Below, one piece after another: positions 18,298 through 28,337 of a DNA stretch of 64,000 nucleotides. Each line of letters begins with the position of its first letter. Within the stretch, counting starts at the first letter, position 1. The position numbers and the translations under genes are program-made. The stretch is from JANQPX01 sp965222015 (GTDB taxonomy: Bacteria; Pseudomonadota; Alphaproteobacteria; Geminicoccales; Geminicoccaceae), in contig CBDCTL010000008.1 in NCBI GenBank assembly GCA_965222015.1, positions 150,531-214,530 on the forward strand. The letters run 5' to 3'. The notes under the pieces are model-generated. The model made no database searches, was not told the DNA's origin, and saw only the letters and a program-made list of their open reading frames with translations.

Positions 18298-18903
18298 TCA
18301 GAGCACAGCCAGCGCATCGGCGATCTCCCGGCTCATAGCCGCCAGACATCTGCTCATGGCAGCGGCGATCTCTTCGTAGTCGTCGATCGTCGTCACCTGC
18401 TGTTCCGTAGACGAACGTCCCTGCTGCAGCAGCCGATCACCGCGGCCGTCATAAAGCCGCCAGCGAGCGTCGAGCGCGACCCGACCGGTCTCGTCGGCAT
18501 CGAAGCGCGTGACCTCGACTTCGACCTGACGATCGAGCGGCACGTCCCGCCGCGCCGGCAGAACGATGATGCGATCCGTGGCGAGGCGATAGGACAGGTT
18601 TTCGGCGAGTACCCGCTGGAAGGTGGTCTCCAGCGGCTCGGCCCACTGATGAAAGTCGGCGACGTTCATCCTGTTGGCGCCACGTCGCGTCACCACCTGG
18701 GGCCGGTCGAGATAGGCCGGCAGTTCGATCGGCCCGACACCGAGACGCATGGGCTTCTCGGTAAAACGCACGCCGACCTCATCGGTCCTGGAAAGCGTGT
18801 AGAACTGCGTCGGCTGACTGGGTGTGCAGCCGGCCAGGACCGCCAACGACAGGACCGAAAGACCAGTCTTCAGAGACATCGTTGCAAACGTCATCGTCAT
18901 CAT
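18298..18903 (-). CDS. pqiC: PqiC-like outer-membrane lipoprotein
   Basis: Lipoprotein partner of the PqiAB intermembrane lipid transport system. The start is at or near the ATG at 18903, four bases after the pqiB stop; several Met codons follow closely (18900, 18894, 18879). A lipoprotein signal ends in LAVLAGC, whose Cys would be lipid-modified. The mature part begins with QFYTLSRT, the mark of the ABC-type transport auxiliary lipoprotein family, followed by GVGPIELPAYLDRPQVVTR. It is the last gene of a three-gene operon pqiA-pqiB-pqiC. Confidence 0.87.
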   Translation of the reverse strand: MMTMTFATMSLKTGLSVLSLAVLAGCTPSQPTQFYTLSRTDEVGVRFTEKPMRLGVGPIELPAYLDRPQVVTRRGANRMNVADFHQWAEPLETTFQRVLAENLSYRLATDRIIVLPARRDVPLDRQVEVEVTRFDADETGRVALDARWRLYDGRGDRLLQQGRSSTEQQVTTIDDYEEIAAAMSRCLAAMSREIADALAVL

Positions 18904-18907
18904 TCCG

Positions 18908-20587
18908 TCATTTGCCGCGCAGCAGGGCTTCCGGGTGGCGTTCGAGATATTCGGCGAAGATCCGGATCGACCGGGCCGCACGCGCAATCTCGTCGAGCGT
19001 GCTGCTCAGGCCGAGACGCATCTGCGAGCGGTTGCCGACCATGTTCTCCGCCGACGTCAAGGTGGCGTCGGCCTGGTCGAGGGCGCGATCCGCGCTTTCG
19101 AGGGTGCCGCGCAAAGTGTCGAACAGGGGACCGGCCTCGCCGTCGACCTTGGCGATCAGTGAGCGGATTGCGTCCAGCGATGCGCGCAGCGACTTCGGCG
19201 ACTGCTGCGTGTCGGGAGACGACACCAGGGTGTCGATCCCTTTCAGAATGCTCTTGAGATCGGCGCCGATCTCCTCGATCGGCACGGTCGCGAGCTGGTC
19301 GACGACATCCGAGACCGAACGCGCCAGCCCTTCCAGGTCCGAGGGAATTGATGGAATCTCCGGATAATGCCGATCGAAGCTCAGCTCCGCCCGCCGCCGG
19401 TATTTGTGGAAGTCGAGCTCCACCAGGAGCTCGCCGGTCAGGAAATTGCCGGGGGCGAGCTGGGCGCGCAGCCCCTGCTCCACGAGATAGGCCATGACGG
19501 CGTGATCGTCCGGGTCGCCATGCCCCCCGTCACCGACGATTCCGACGCGCTGCGGTTCGATCTCGATCACCACCGGAATCTCGAGACTGTTTTTCTCGGC
19601 ATCATAGACAAGCTGGACATCGGCGACCCGTCCGATCTTGATCCCGCGAAACTCGACCGGCGCGTCGACGTTCAGGCCGCGCACGGACCCGTCGAAATAC
19701 ACGAGATAAGGGACTGCCTCGGTGAACGCCGCCTCGCTGATGCCGCTCTTGCTTTGATAGAGGCGAAATTCGGTCCCGGCCTCCGCCGGCTCGCGCGCCT
19801 CGGCGCTCACCGGCGTGTCGAAGGCGACGCCGCCGATCAGGATCGACTGCATGGAGCCAGTGGACAGCTCGACGCCCTCGGCGCTCATCTCGAAATTGAC
19901 GCCGCTGACGTTCCAGAACCGGGACTGCGTGGTCACCAGTTGGTCGTAGGGCGCCTTGACGAAAGCGTGCAGCGACACGCCTTCGTCATCCTCGTCCAGT
20001 TCGTGACCGAGGATCTCGCCGACGTCGAGGCCTTTATACTGGATCGGCGAACCGCGGGACACGGAGCCGAGCCGGTCCGAGCGCAGCACGAATTCGCGGC
20101 CGGCGACATCGGAACTGATCAAGGGCGGCTCCTCCATCCCGACGAAACTGTCGATCGGCTCGCCCTGCCCGGGGTCGATCTCGACATAAGCACCGGAAAT
20201 CAGGGTCGACAATCCCGATACGCCGCCGGCGCCAACGCGCGGACGCACGATCCAAAAGCGGGTGCCTTCGGTCAGATGATCGGCGGTCTCCCTGGCCATC
20301 TCGGCGGTGACCAGGATGTGGGAGAGGTCATCGGCGAGGCGAACCTCGGTGATCTGGCCGATCTCGACGTCCTTGTATTTGACCTTGGTCTTGCCGGCCT
20401 CGAGCCCCTCGGCGGTCTTGAACTGGATGGTGACGGTCGGGCCTTTTTCGGAGATCGTGACATAGGCGAGCCAGATCGCGATCGCGCCGGCGACGATGGG
20501 TATCAGCCAGACGATGGACAACGCACGCCGGCCCTTCTCGCCCGGCACCGGCAGGCCGTCGTCAGGCGCGGACGGGTTGGCCGACAT
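18908..20587 (-). CDS. pqiB: PqiB-like MCE-domain intermembrane transport protein
   Basis: Inner-membrane-anchored protein whose MCE domains stack into a channel across the periplasm for lipid movement. The start is the ATG at 20587, with GGAGAAGG just upstream and inside the end of pqiA (26-base overlap). The 559 residues have one N-terminal helix (IVWLIPIVAGAIAIWLAY) and three MCE units, seen from the repeated pattern of GLEAGKTKVKYKDVEIGQI, GSPIQYKGLDVGEI and APVEFRGIKIGRV. The C-terminus is helical, as in PqiB. The match in length and neighbours is good. Confidence 0.92.
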   Translation of the reverse strand: MSANPSAPDDGLPVPGEKGRRALSIVWLIPIVAGAIAIWLAYVTISEKGPTVTIQFKTAEGLEAGKTKVKYKDVEIGQITEVRLADDLSHILVTAEMARETADHLTEGTRFWIVRPRVGAGGVSGLSTLISGAYVEIDPGQGEPIDSFVGMEEPPLISSDVAGREFVLRSDRLGSVSRGSPIQYKGLDVGEILGHELDEDDEGVSLHAFVKAPYDQLVTTQSRFWNVSGVNFEMSAEGVELSTGSMQSILIGGVAFDTPVSAEAREPAEAGTEFRLYQSKSGISEAAFTEAVPYLVYFDGSVRGLNVDAPVEFRGIKIGRVADVQLVYDAEKNSLEIPVVIEIEPQRVGIVGDGGHGDPDDHAVMAYLVEQGLRAQLAPGNFLTGELLVELDFHKYRRRAELSFDRHYPEIPSIPSDLEGLARSVSDVVDQLATVPIEEIGADLKSILKGIDTLVSSPDTQQSPKSLRASLDAIRSLIAKVDGEAGPLFDTLRGTLESADRALDQADATLTSAENMVGNRSQMRLGLSSTLDEIARAARSIRIFAEYLERHPEALLRGK

Positions 20588-21839
20588 CACCCTTCTCCTC
20601 AACAGCATCCCAGATCAGTCTCGAATCGAACGTCATGGCGGCGATCATGGTGATGATCACCACGGCGGCGAAGGCGATGGCGCCCGGGCCCGGCTCGATG
20701 GTGGCGACCGCGCCCAGGCTGACCAGAGCGACCAGAAGCGAGATCATGAAGACGTCGACCATCGACCAGCGGCCGATTCCTTCGACGATCCGGTACATCA
20801 GCGTGCAGTCCCTCGGTCGCCAGGCGGAGCGACGCTGCACCGTGATCAGAAGGAACGCCATGCAGACCAGCTTGATCACAGGCACGGCGATGCTGGCGAC
20901 GAACACCAGTGCCGCGATCGGCCAGAGACCGGCGTTGATCAGCGCCATCACACCGCTGATGATGGTCTGCGGTTCGCCCTGGCCGAACTGCACGACGCGC
21001 ATGATCGGCAACATGTTGGCAGGGATGTAGAGAATGAAGGCGGCGATGGTCAGCGCCCATGTGATGGCGATGCTGTCGGGCACGCGCTTGTGCAGATCGG
21101 CGCCGCAGCGGGTGCAGATCGGACGGGTGCTCCGCTGCAGGCGGTAGAGCTGATCGCAGCCATGGCAGCTCACCAACTCGCCGAGATCGGATCGTTGCAG
21201 CAGCCGGTCGGTCGCCTGCGGCGCCAGCCGGTTCCAGACCTGGCGTGCATCGAGAGCGACGTCGGCGGCGATGGTGAGCAAAATCGCACCGACCAGGGCG
21301 AACAGCGCCACGCCAGCTTCGACGGCGGCGAAGTCGGCGAGCTTTACATAGGCGACGATCAGGCCGAGCAGATAGACGTCGGTCATCGCCCAGGGATGGG
21401 CGGTCTCGACCCATCGAAAGACCGTCGCCACGCCCGGTGCTCGCCGATCGACATGCAGCGGCAGAAGGACGTAGACGAGCATGAGAACCTTCGCCAGGGG
21501 CATCAGGATCGCCACGACGAACACCAGGGCCGCAAGCGGCCACATGCCGTCATTGTAGAGGCCGATCACGCCGTCCATGATCGTGCTCGCCTGCTCGCGG
21601 CCTTCGATCTCGATGGTCATCAACGGAAACAGATTGGCGATGGCCAGCAACAAGAGGGCGGCGATCGCCAGGCCGAGGGTGCGCTCGACGCTGTTTCGCT
21701 GCTCGCGAAACAACGTCGCGCCGCAGATGCTGCAGGCGGCCGAGCGCCAGGGCCGAAGGCACGCCATGCGATGAACCGTGCCGCATTCGTGGCAGGCGAT
21801 GATCGGTGCGCTCTGCGCTGGCGGTGCTTCGATCGTCAT
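20562..21839 (-). CDS. pqiA: PqiA-like integral membrane protein
   Basis: Inner-membrane part of the Pqi system. The 425 residues carry two similar halves, each with a Zn-ribbon and a block of four helices. The first ribbon is CHECGTVH with a later CSICGATLF; the second is CHGCDQLY with CTRCGADL. Each ribbon is followed by an NLFPLMTIE or NMLPIMRVV stretch, which is the PqiA signature. It is first in the operon, overlapping pqiB, so all three products should be made together. The long plus-strand frame across this region is an antisense shadow. Confidence 0.92.
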   Translation of the reverse strand: MTIEAPPAQSAPIIACHECGTVHRMACLRPWRSAACSICGATLFREQRNSVERTLGLAIAALLLLAIANLFPLMTIEIEGREQASTIMDGVIGLYNDGMWPLAALVFVVAILMPLAKVLMLVYVLLPLHVDRRAPGVATVFRWVETAHPWAMTDVYLLGLIVAYVKLADFAAVEAGVALFALVGAILLTIAADVALDARQVWNRLAPQATDRLLQRSDLGELVSCHGCDQLYRLQRSTRPICTRCGADLHKRVPDSIAITWALTIAAFILYIPANMLPIMRVVQFGQGEPQTIISGVMALINAGLWPIAALVFVASIAVPVIKLVCMAFLLITVQRRSAWRPRDCTLMYRIVEGIGRWSMVDVFMISLLVALVSLGAVATIEPGPGAIAFAAVVIITMIAAMTFDSRLIWDAVEEKGDVGQPVRA

Positions 21840-21896
21840 GAGTTCATCGATGACGCCATCGATGATCGAGAACGCTGGTCAGCGCGCATGCCGGGC

Positions 21897-24800
21897 CTAC
21901 GCCGTGGTTTCAGCTTTTTCGGCCCCCGCCTCGGATTTCGCCGCCGCCTGCTCACCCCGCGCCTTCTCACGCAGCCATTGGAAGATCACGTAGAGTGCGG
22001 GAATCACGCAGACGCCGATCAGCGTGGCCACAGCCATGCCGCCGGCGACGCCGGTGCCGACCGCGCGCCGGCTGAGCTCGCCGGCGCCCGTGGCGGTGAC
22101 CAGCGGAATGAGGCCGGCGATGAAGGCGAAGCTGGTCATCATCACCGCCCGAAAGCGCATGCGCGCGCCGTCGATCGCAGCGTCGATGATCGACTCGCCC
22201 GCTTCGCGCCTGGCCTTGGCGAATTCCACGATCAGGATCGCGTTCTTGGCGGCGAGCGCGATCAGCACCACCAGGCCGATCTGGGCGTAGATGTCGAACT
22301 CCAGACCGGCGACGATCAGCGAAGTGAGCGCGCCCATGATGCCGAAAGCGACCGAGAGCAGGACCGGCACCGGGATGGTCCAGCTCTCGTAGAGCCCGAC
22401 CAGGAACAGGTAGGCGAAGATGACGGCGAGCGCGAGGATCGGACCGGTCTGTCCCGCCGCCTCCTTCTGCTGGATGGCGGTGCCGGTCCAGGAATAGCCG
22501 TAACCGTCCGGCAGGTTGTTGCCGGAAATCTCTTCCATCGCGGTCAGGGACTCACCGGTCGAAACGCCTTCCGCCGGACCGCCGTTGAGCGTGACCGAGC
22601 GGTAGTTGTTGTAGCGCACGATCGACTGCGGTCCGAGGACCACGCGCGCATCGGCGATCGCCGCGACCGGCACCAGCTCACCATTGGCGTTGCGCACGTT
22701 CAGGCGGCGGATGTCGTCGACCGCATCCCGGTCGATCGCCTTCGCCTGCATGTTCACCTGCCAGACCCGGCCGTACAGGTTGAAGTCGTTGACATAGATC
22801 CGCCCGAACGTGCCTTGAAGCGCGCTGAACAGATCGCTGACCGCGACGCCCAGGGTCTGCAGCCGCTCGCGATCGATGTCGAGATAGAGCTGCGGCGAGT
22901 TGGCGGAATAGGTGGTGAAGGTGGGTCCGAGCCGCTCGTCTTCGTTGGCGGCGACGGACAGACCATTGGCGATCGCCGCAAGATCCGCGGGCTCGCCGCC
23001 CTGGAAGTCCAGGAGCTGATACTCGAAGCCGTCGCCGGTGCCGAGACCGATGATCGGCGGCAGGTTGAAGGCGAAGACCTGGGCCGCGGGGATCGCCGCG
23101 CCCTGCTTCATGGTCCCTTCGATCGCCGCATAGACGGAAGCCGAGTCCGAAGTGCGCTCCTCGAAAGGTGCGAGCGTGACCACCGCGAAGCCGCCGTTCG
23201 ATTTGGCGAGACCGTCGAGGAAGCTGAAGCCGGCGACCGAGATGACGTTGGCCACGCCTTCGACGTCCTGCAGGGACTCGGCAAGCTCGCTCATGACCGC
23301 CTGGGTGCGGTTCAGCGAGGCGCCGTCCGGCAGCCTGGCCTCGACGAAATAGGCGCCCTGATCCTCCGCAGGAAGGAAGCCGGTGGGCACGGTCTTGAAG
23401 AGAAAGCCGCTCGCGGCGAAGGCGAAGCCGAGCAGCACCAGCCCGATCACTGCCCGCCGCGCGATCGCGCCGGCGATGCGCGCATAGCCGTCGCGGGCGT
23501 TGTCGATGCGATCGGAGATCCAGCCCATGACGCCCTTCTTCGGACCCTGATGCGGCTTCAGGAGGATCGCGCAGAGCGCCGGGCTGAGGGTCAGCGCGTT
23601 GATCGCCGAGAGGACCATCGACACGGACACCGCCACGGCGAACTGACGGAACAGCTCGCCGCTCAGCCCCGGGATGAAGGCCACCGGCACGAACACCGAG
23701 AGCAGCACCATGGTGATCGCGAGGATGGCGCCGGTGATCTCGCCCATCGCCTCCTCAGCGGCCTGGGCGGGGCTCATGTCCGGGTTCTCCTCCATCACCC
23801 GCTCGACGTTCTCGACCACGACGATCGCGTCGTCGACGACGATGCCGATCGCCAGCACCAGGGCGAGCAGCGACACGGTGTTGAGCGAGAAGCCGAGCGC
23901 CAGCATGAAGGCGAAAGTGCCGACCAGCGCCACCGGCACGGCGACCAGCGGGATCAGCGTCGCCCGCCAGTTGCCGAGGAACAGGAAGACCACGATGATC
24001 ACGAGGACGAAGGCCTCGATCAGCGTGACCACCACGCTCTCGACGCTCGCCTCGACGAAGCGCGAGGTGTCGTAGGCGATGTCGTAGGCCACGCCGTCGG
24101 GGAATCGTTCCGCGAGGCGATCCATGGTCGAGCGCACGCCTTCGGCGGCGGCGAGCGCATTGGCGCCAGGAGACTGGAAGGTGCCGATCATCGCGACCGG
24201 CCTGCCGTTGTATTCCGCGGTGACGTCGTAGGTCTCGGCGCCGAGCGCGACCGTGGCGACGTCGCGCAGGCGAACGAAGGAGCCGTCCTCCTCGGCGCGC
24301 AGCACCACGGCCTCGAACTCCTCCACCTCGCTGAGCCGGCCCTTGGTCTGGATGTTGAGCTGGAACAGCGGATCGTCCGCCATCGGCTGCGCGCCGACCC
24401 GGCCGATCGCCGCCTGCACGTTCTGCGAGCGGAGGGCTGCGACGACGTCGGCCGGCGTCATGCCGAGATTGGTCAGCCGGTCGATGTCGAGCTCGATGCG
24501 CATCGAATAGGTGCGCGCGCCGTAGAGCTGGGCGTCACCGACGCCCGGCACCCGCTTGATCTCGTCCATCACGTTGATGGTGGCGTAGTTGCTGAGGAAG
24601 AGGTTGTCGAATTCTTCCCCATTGCCCTCCTCGCCGTAGATGGCGATCATCTGCATCAGGGCGGAGGACTGCTTCTTCACGCTCACACCGGTCGCCGTAA
24701 CCTCCTGCGGCAGCCCGGCTTCGGCGAGCGCCACGCGGTTCTGCACGTTGACGGTGGCGATGTCCGGATCGGTGCCGACGGCGAAGCTGACGGTGAGATT

Positions 24801-25067
24801 GTAGGAGCCGTCGGCGCCGCTGGTCGATTTCATGTAGATCATGTCGTCGACGCCGATCACCTGCCCTTCGATAGGCTGGGCCACGGTCGACTCGACCACG
24901 TCGGCGCCGGCGCCGGGATAGGCGGCGCTGACCGAGACCTGCGGCGGCACGATGTCCGGAAACTGCGCCACCGGAATGGCGGTCAGCGCGATCGCGCCGG
25001 CCATGGTGAGCACGATCGAGATGACGGCCGCCAGACGCGGCCGCTTGATGAAGACGGTCGAGATCAT
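21897..25067 (-). CDS. RND multidrug efflux permease (AcrB/MexB type, HAE1)
   Basis: Proton-driven inner-membrane pump of 1056 residues from the ATG at 25067 (a short upstream extension overlaps the adaptor gene). The N-terminus MISTVFIKRPRLAAVISIV is typical of HAE1 pumps. The proton-relay pair of Asp is present in the helix LAIGIVVDDAIVVVENVERV, and the partner Lys in LIALAAKNAILIVEFAKARR. Two large periplasmic loops lie in the expected places. The start is four bases after the adaptor stop, so they are one unit. There is no TolC-type outer-membrane gene or repressor beside it, so the outer channel must be encoded elsewhere. Confidence 0.95.
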   Translation of the reverse strand: MISTVFIKRPRLAAVISIVLTMAGAIALTAIPVAQFPDIVPPQVSVSAAYPGAGADVVESTVAQPIEGQVIGVDDMIYMKSTSGADGSYNLTVSFAVGTDPDIATVNVQNRVALAEAGLPQEVTATGVSVKKQSSALMQMIAIYGEEGNGEEFDNLFLSNYATINVMDEIKRVPGVGDAQLYGARTYSMRIELDIDRLTNLGMTPADVVAALRSQNVQAAIGRVGAQPMADDPLFQLNIQTKGRLSEVEEFEAVVLRAEEDGSFVRLRDVATVALGAETYDVTAEYNGRPVAMIGTFQSPGANALAAAEGVRSTMDRLAERFPDGVAYDIAYDTSRFVEASVESVVVTLIEAFVLVIIVVFLFLGNWRATLIPLVAVPVALVGTFAFMLALGFSLNTVSLLALVLAIGIVVDDAIVVVENVERVMEENPDMSPAQAAEEAMGEITGAILAITMVLLSVFVPVAFIPGLSGELFRQFAVAVSVSMVLSAINALTLSPALCAILLKPHQGPKKGVMGWISDRIDNARDGYARIAGAIARRAVIGLVLLGFAFAASGFLFKTVPTGFLPAEDQGAYFVEARLPDGASLNRTQAVMSELAESLQDVEGVANVISVAGFSFLDGLAKSNGGFAVVTLAPFEERTSDSASVYAAIEGTMKQGAAIPAAQVFAFNLPPIIGLGTGDGFEYQLLDFQGGEPADLAAIANGLSVAANEDERLGPTFTTYSANSPQLYLDIDRERLQTLGVAVSDLFSALQGTFGRIYVNDFNLYGRVWQVNMQAKAIDRDAVDDIRRLNVRNANGELVPVAAIADARVVLGPQSIVRYNNYRSVTLNGGPAEGVSTGESLTAMEEISGNNLPDGYGYSWTGTAIQQKEAAGQTGPILALAVIFAYLFLVGLYESWTIPVPVLLSVAFGIMGALTSLIVAGLEFDIYAQIGLVVLIALAAKNAILIVEFAKARREAGESIIDAAIDGARMRFRAVMMTSFAFIAGLIPLVTATGAGELSRRAVGTGVAGGMAVATLIGVCVIPALYVIFQWLREKARGEQAAAKSEAGAEKAETTA

Positions 25068-25071
25068 CGGC

Positions 25072-26172
25072 TCAGTTCCCGCCTTCGCTGGTCGCGTCGA
25101 CCTTGATTCCGGGCCTGACCTGGGCAATGCCCTCGACGATCACGCGGTCACCTTCCTCCAGCCCGTCATCGATCACCGCCCGGTCGTCGACGCGCCGCTC
25201 CACCGTGACGCGCCGCCGTTCCACCTTGGATTCGTCGTTGACCACCAGGACCGCAAAGCCCTGCTGGTCGCGCTGCAGCGCCTGCAGCGGAATGCCCAGC
25301 ACCATCTCAGGCTCGGAGGACTGCAGATTGACGTCCACCAGCGAGCCGTCGAGCAGGAGGTCGTCGGGATTGCCGAAGATCGCGCGCACCAGCACCGTGT
25401 CCGTACCGGCATTGACGTTGCTCGAGACGAAATCGATCTTGCCCTTCTCCGAATAGCCGTCGCCGTTCGCCATGGTCAGGGTGACGTTCGGCTCCTCGGG
25501 CTGACCGCTCTCCTGAACACGCCTTTGGTAATCGAGATAGATCGAGGTCGCGACCGGAAACTCCACGCTGATCGGATCGAGCAGGGTGAGGGTCGTCAAC
25601 GGCCCGCTTTCCGGGCCGACCAGGGCGCCGATGTCGGGCACCGAAAGCCCCATGACGCCGCCGAACGGCGCCTTGATCGTGGTGTAGGAAAGCTGCAGCT
25701 CCGCCTGGTCCTTGTTCGCCTTCAGGCCGACGATCTGGCTCGCGATCCGATCATATTGGGCCGTGGCGACATCCAGCTCGTTCTGCGCGATCGCATTACG
25801 TTCCACCAGCGTCCGCTTGCGCTCCACCTCGATGTCGGCAAGCCGCAGTTCAGCCTCGGCGGCGCCGATCGACCCGTCGATCTCGCCTACCGATGCGACA
25901 TAGGATTCGTCCTCGATTTCATAGAGGACGGTGTCGGCGTCCACCAAGTCGCCTTCGGTGAATCCGATCTGTTCGAGAAAGCCGGTGACCCGCGCCCGGA
26001 TGTCGACCTTCTGCATCGAGACCACACGTCCGGTAAAGCTGGAGGATCGCCTAAGATCCTGCATCTCAGCCGGTGCGACGACCACAGCAGGCGCATCTTG
26101 AGCTTCCGCACCCGAGAAAAGCGTGCCGAAGGAAAGCAATAGGGCAGAAGTTGGAAGCCAAAAACTTTTCAT
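25072..26172 (-). CDS. RND efflux periplasmic adaptor (AcrA/MexA family)
   Basis: Membrane fusion protein linking the RND pump to an outer-membrane channel. The 366 residues begin with a signal sequence (MKSFWLPTSALLLSFGTLFSGAEA) without a lipobox Cys, so it is probably soluble or secreted rather than a lipoprotein. It has the lipoyl half-motifs (VDIRARVTGFLEQIGFTEG and LSYTTIKAPFGGVMGLS) around a helical hairpin (about 90-150), then the beta-barrel and membrane-proximal parts. The length is close to AcrA. First gene of the two-gene efflux unit. Confidence 0.93.
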   Translation of the reverse strand: MKSFWLPTSALLLSFGTLFSGAEAQDAPAVVVAPAEMQDLRRSSSFTGRVVSMQKVDIRARVTGFLEQIGFTEGDLVDADTVLYEIEDESYVASVGEIDGSIGAAEAELRLADIEVERKRTLVERNAIAQNELDVATAQYDRIASQIVGLKANKDQAELQLSYTTIKAPFGGVMGLSVPDIGALVGPESGPLTTLTLLDPISVEFPVATSIYLDYQRRVQESGQPEEPNVTLTMANGDGYSEKGKIDFVSSNVNAGTDTVLVRAIFGNPDDLLLDGSLVDVNLQSSEPEMVLGIPLQALQRDQQGFAVLVVNDESKVERRRVTVERRVDDRAVIDDGLEEGDRVIVEGIAQVRPGIKVDATSEGGN

Positions 26173-26574
26173 CGGGGTACCTGCTGAGATGATGACTTCC
26201 GCTGTTGTAAACGACAGGAAACGGGCGTCAACCGACCGGAGCCGGCCGATCTGGCACCGCCTGCCCAGAAAATCCAGGTCGACGGCATCCGTGTATCGGG
26301 CACGGGCGGACCACCTCGCAAGCCTCTGAAAGGTCTGAAAACTTCGACAAAGGCCGGTCTCGAAAAAGCGTCAGACGACGGTCCGCAAGTCGACGGCCTT
26401 CGCGATCCCGATACCGGCGAGCTTCAAACGAGCGAACCAGAGCCATGGTCCGATCGTTCGGCGCACCCGTCCCCGCCGGGATGACGGTTCCATTCCCTGC
26501 GACGGCGAGCCGGAGTTTCAGATACCGCCGTAGCAGCCATGGCTGGCCATCTGCCAGGCCGCGATCGTCAGCTT
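26173..26574. other. Gene-free gap between the efflux adaptor and ppx
   Basis: About 400 bases before the adaptor gene and after the end of the minus-strand ppx gene. I see no credible gene, regulator or RNA here; the short open frames lack ribosome sites and family signals. The efflux promoter must lie in this stretch. Confidence 0.5.
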
Positions 26575-28131
26575 TCAGCCATCGGCGAAGGTATCGACCT
26601 TGACGATCTCGCTGCGGCGGACGCCGACAGCCTTGGCGAGGCTGCGCAGGCGGCTGCGCACGGCGTCGCTGTCGGGCACGCTGTCAGTGTCGATCACTTC
26701 GAGGCAGACACGGTCCCGCTCCAACCGGATCCTGGCGGCGTCCAGAATTTCGGGGACGCTGCCGGAAAACCGGTGTCCCAGGAGCAGCGTACGTCCGAGC
26801 ACCTGCGCGCGGTGGCGCTGGTCCGCCGACAGCAGTTCGATGGCGGGCGAAAGGTCAGGATCGTCCGGCTTGCCGTCGTAGCGCGCGTGGATCACGGCGG
26901 CGAGATAGACCCGTTCGACATGGTCGAGGCCGACGAACGGAAACTGCACCAGGCGCTCGAAGCTCTGTTTTGCGCGCACGTTCGCATGGTCCGACCAGGC
27001 GATGTCGGAAAGTGCGGCGGCAGCGATGCGCAGACGGCGCTCGGCTCTCGTTTCCATGGGAAACAGCTCGTCCGTCCAGCGCACCAGGGCAGCGGGAAAG
27101 CCGGCCACGCGCGAACGCGGCATCGCGAAGGCGTGTGCCCCTTCGATCAGCGGGTCGAGCGCGCGCTCCTCCTCCGGCAATTGCTCGAACAGCCAGCCCT
27201 CGCGCAGTCCGAGCGCCGAGAAAATCACCTTTTCCGGCTTCAGACGCTTGAGCACGCGGTCCATGATCAGCGCCGCGGCCCGCAACGTCTTCACCCGGCG
27301 GGTCGGGACGTTCGGCAGTTCGGCCACCTTCGAGGCGTCCAGCCGACGGATCGATTTCGCGAAACTGCGGGCCTCGACGGCGTCGATCGCATAACCATGG
27401 GAGATCTTCACCGGCGCGTCGGTGGTCGCCATATGCACCCGGGCGAGCGCACGCCAGCCTCCGCCGACCGCGTAGAAGGTCGGAAACGCCATGAGCGGCG
27501 GCAGGCATTCGGCCAGAACGTCGTCGATCCTGCGCTTGGCCGCCGACGAATCCTCGGCCATGGCGCTGGTGGTCGGCAGGGCGCCGATCTTGAGGCTGAT
27601 CCGACGGTCGCCGACCTCGTCGTCCACCACCTCGGCGAGATCCAGGCTGCCGCCGCCGAGATCACCCACCAGCCCACGCGGGCGGTAGAAGCCGGAGATG
27701 ACGCCGAGTGCCGCGAAGCGCGCCTCGTCCTCGCCGCTCAGCACATGGGTGACGAGCCCGGTCCGCTCCTCGATCGCCTGCGCCAGCTCCGAACCGTTCT
27801 CCGCGCTGCGCACCGCTTCCGTTGCGATGACGTCGATGCGGCTCACCTCCATGGCCTCGGCGACCGCGGCGTAGCGGTGGAGCGCATGCAGGGTCTGCTC
27901 GATTGCCTCGTCGGCGAGCCGGCCGTCCTCGGCCAGCCCCGCGCCCAGGCCGCAAAGTGATTTTTCGTTGAATCTTGGCAGAGGTGCTCTACTCAAACGA
28001 TCGTAAACGACGAGGCGGACGGAGTTCGATCCGACGTCGATCACGGCGTAATGGCCGTTGCTCCCCGCGGATCCACGTCCCTCGCTGTCGGTTGCGCGCG
28101 CCTCGTCAGCGGTCATGATGTCTGCGGCCAT
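26575..28131 (-). CDS. ppx: Ppx/GppA-family exopolyphosphatase
   Basis: Cytosolic phosphatase of the actin-like ASKHA fold that removes phosphate from polyphosphate or from pppGpp. The 518 residues have the phosphate-1 motif YAVIDVGSNSVRLVVYD (about 28-44), the catalytic Glu region ATEAVRSAENG, GLVGDLGGGSLDLAEV (phosphate-2) and a C-terminal helical HD-like part (IAAAALSDIAWSDHANVRAKQSFER). The length matches proteobacterial Ppx with the C-terminal extension. Start at 28131, or the second Met at 28116; neither has a strong ribosome site. Ppx and GppA cannot be separated from sequence alone. It is divergent from the SLC13 gene. Confidence 0.9.
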   Translation of the reverse strand: MAADIMTADEARATDSEGRGSAGSNGHYAVIDVGSNSVRLVVYDRLSRAPLPRFNEKSLCGLGAGLAEDGRLADEAIEQTLHALHRYAAVAEAMEVSRIDVIATEAVRSAENGSELAQAIEERTGLVTHVLSGEDEARFAALGVISGFYRPRGLVGDLGGGSLDLAEVVDDEVGDRRISLKIGALPTTSAMAEDSSAAKRRIDDVLAECLPPLMAFPTFYAVGGGWRALARVHMATTDAPVKISHGYAIDAVEARSFAKSIRRLDASKVAELPNVPTRRVKTLRAAALIMDRVLKRLKPEKVIFSALGLREGWLFEQLPEEERALDPLIEGAHAFAMPRSRVAGFPAALVRWTDELFPMETRAERRLRIAAAALSDIAWSDHANVRAKQSFERLVQFPFVGLDHVERVYLAAVIHARYDGKPDDPDLSPAIELLSADQRHRAQVLGRTLLLGHRFSGSVPEILDAARIRLERDRVCLEVIDTDSVPDSDAVRSRLRSLAKAVGVRRSEIVKVDTFADG

Positions 28132-28337
28132 GATGACACTTTGTTAGAATTCGGCGTTATATCGTCGCGGACGCTCACTGACCAGTCGTGAAGGCGGACG
28201 CGATGACTTACCCATGCCGACCACGATACGCCAGGCGGTTGCGGTGATTCCGCAAATCTAGATGTCACGGTGACGATGTATCGAATCATCTCCTCCATCA
28301 TGTTGTCCGGCCGACGCGGTTGCAAGGAGAACCGTCG

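Noticed and set aside
20496..25106. A 1536-residue open frame on the plus strand
   Set aside because: It lies antisense across pqiA and the RND pump, is rich in His, Asp and Arg with no domain signal, and arises from GC-rich codon use in the real minus-strand genes.
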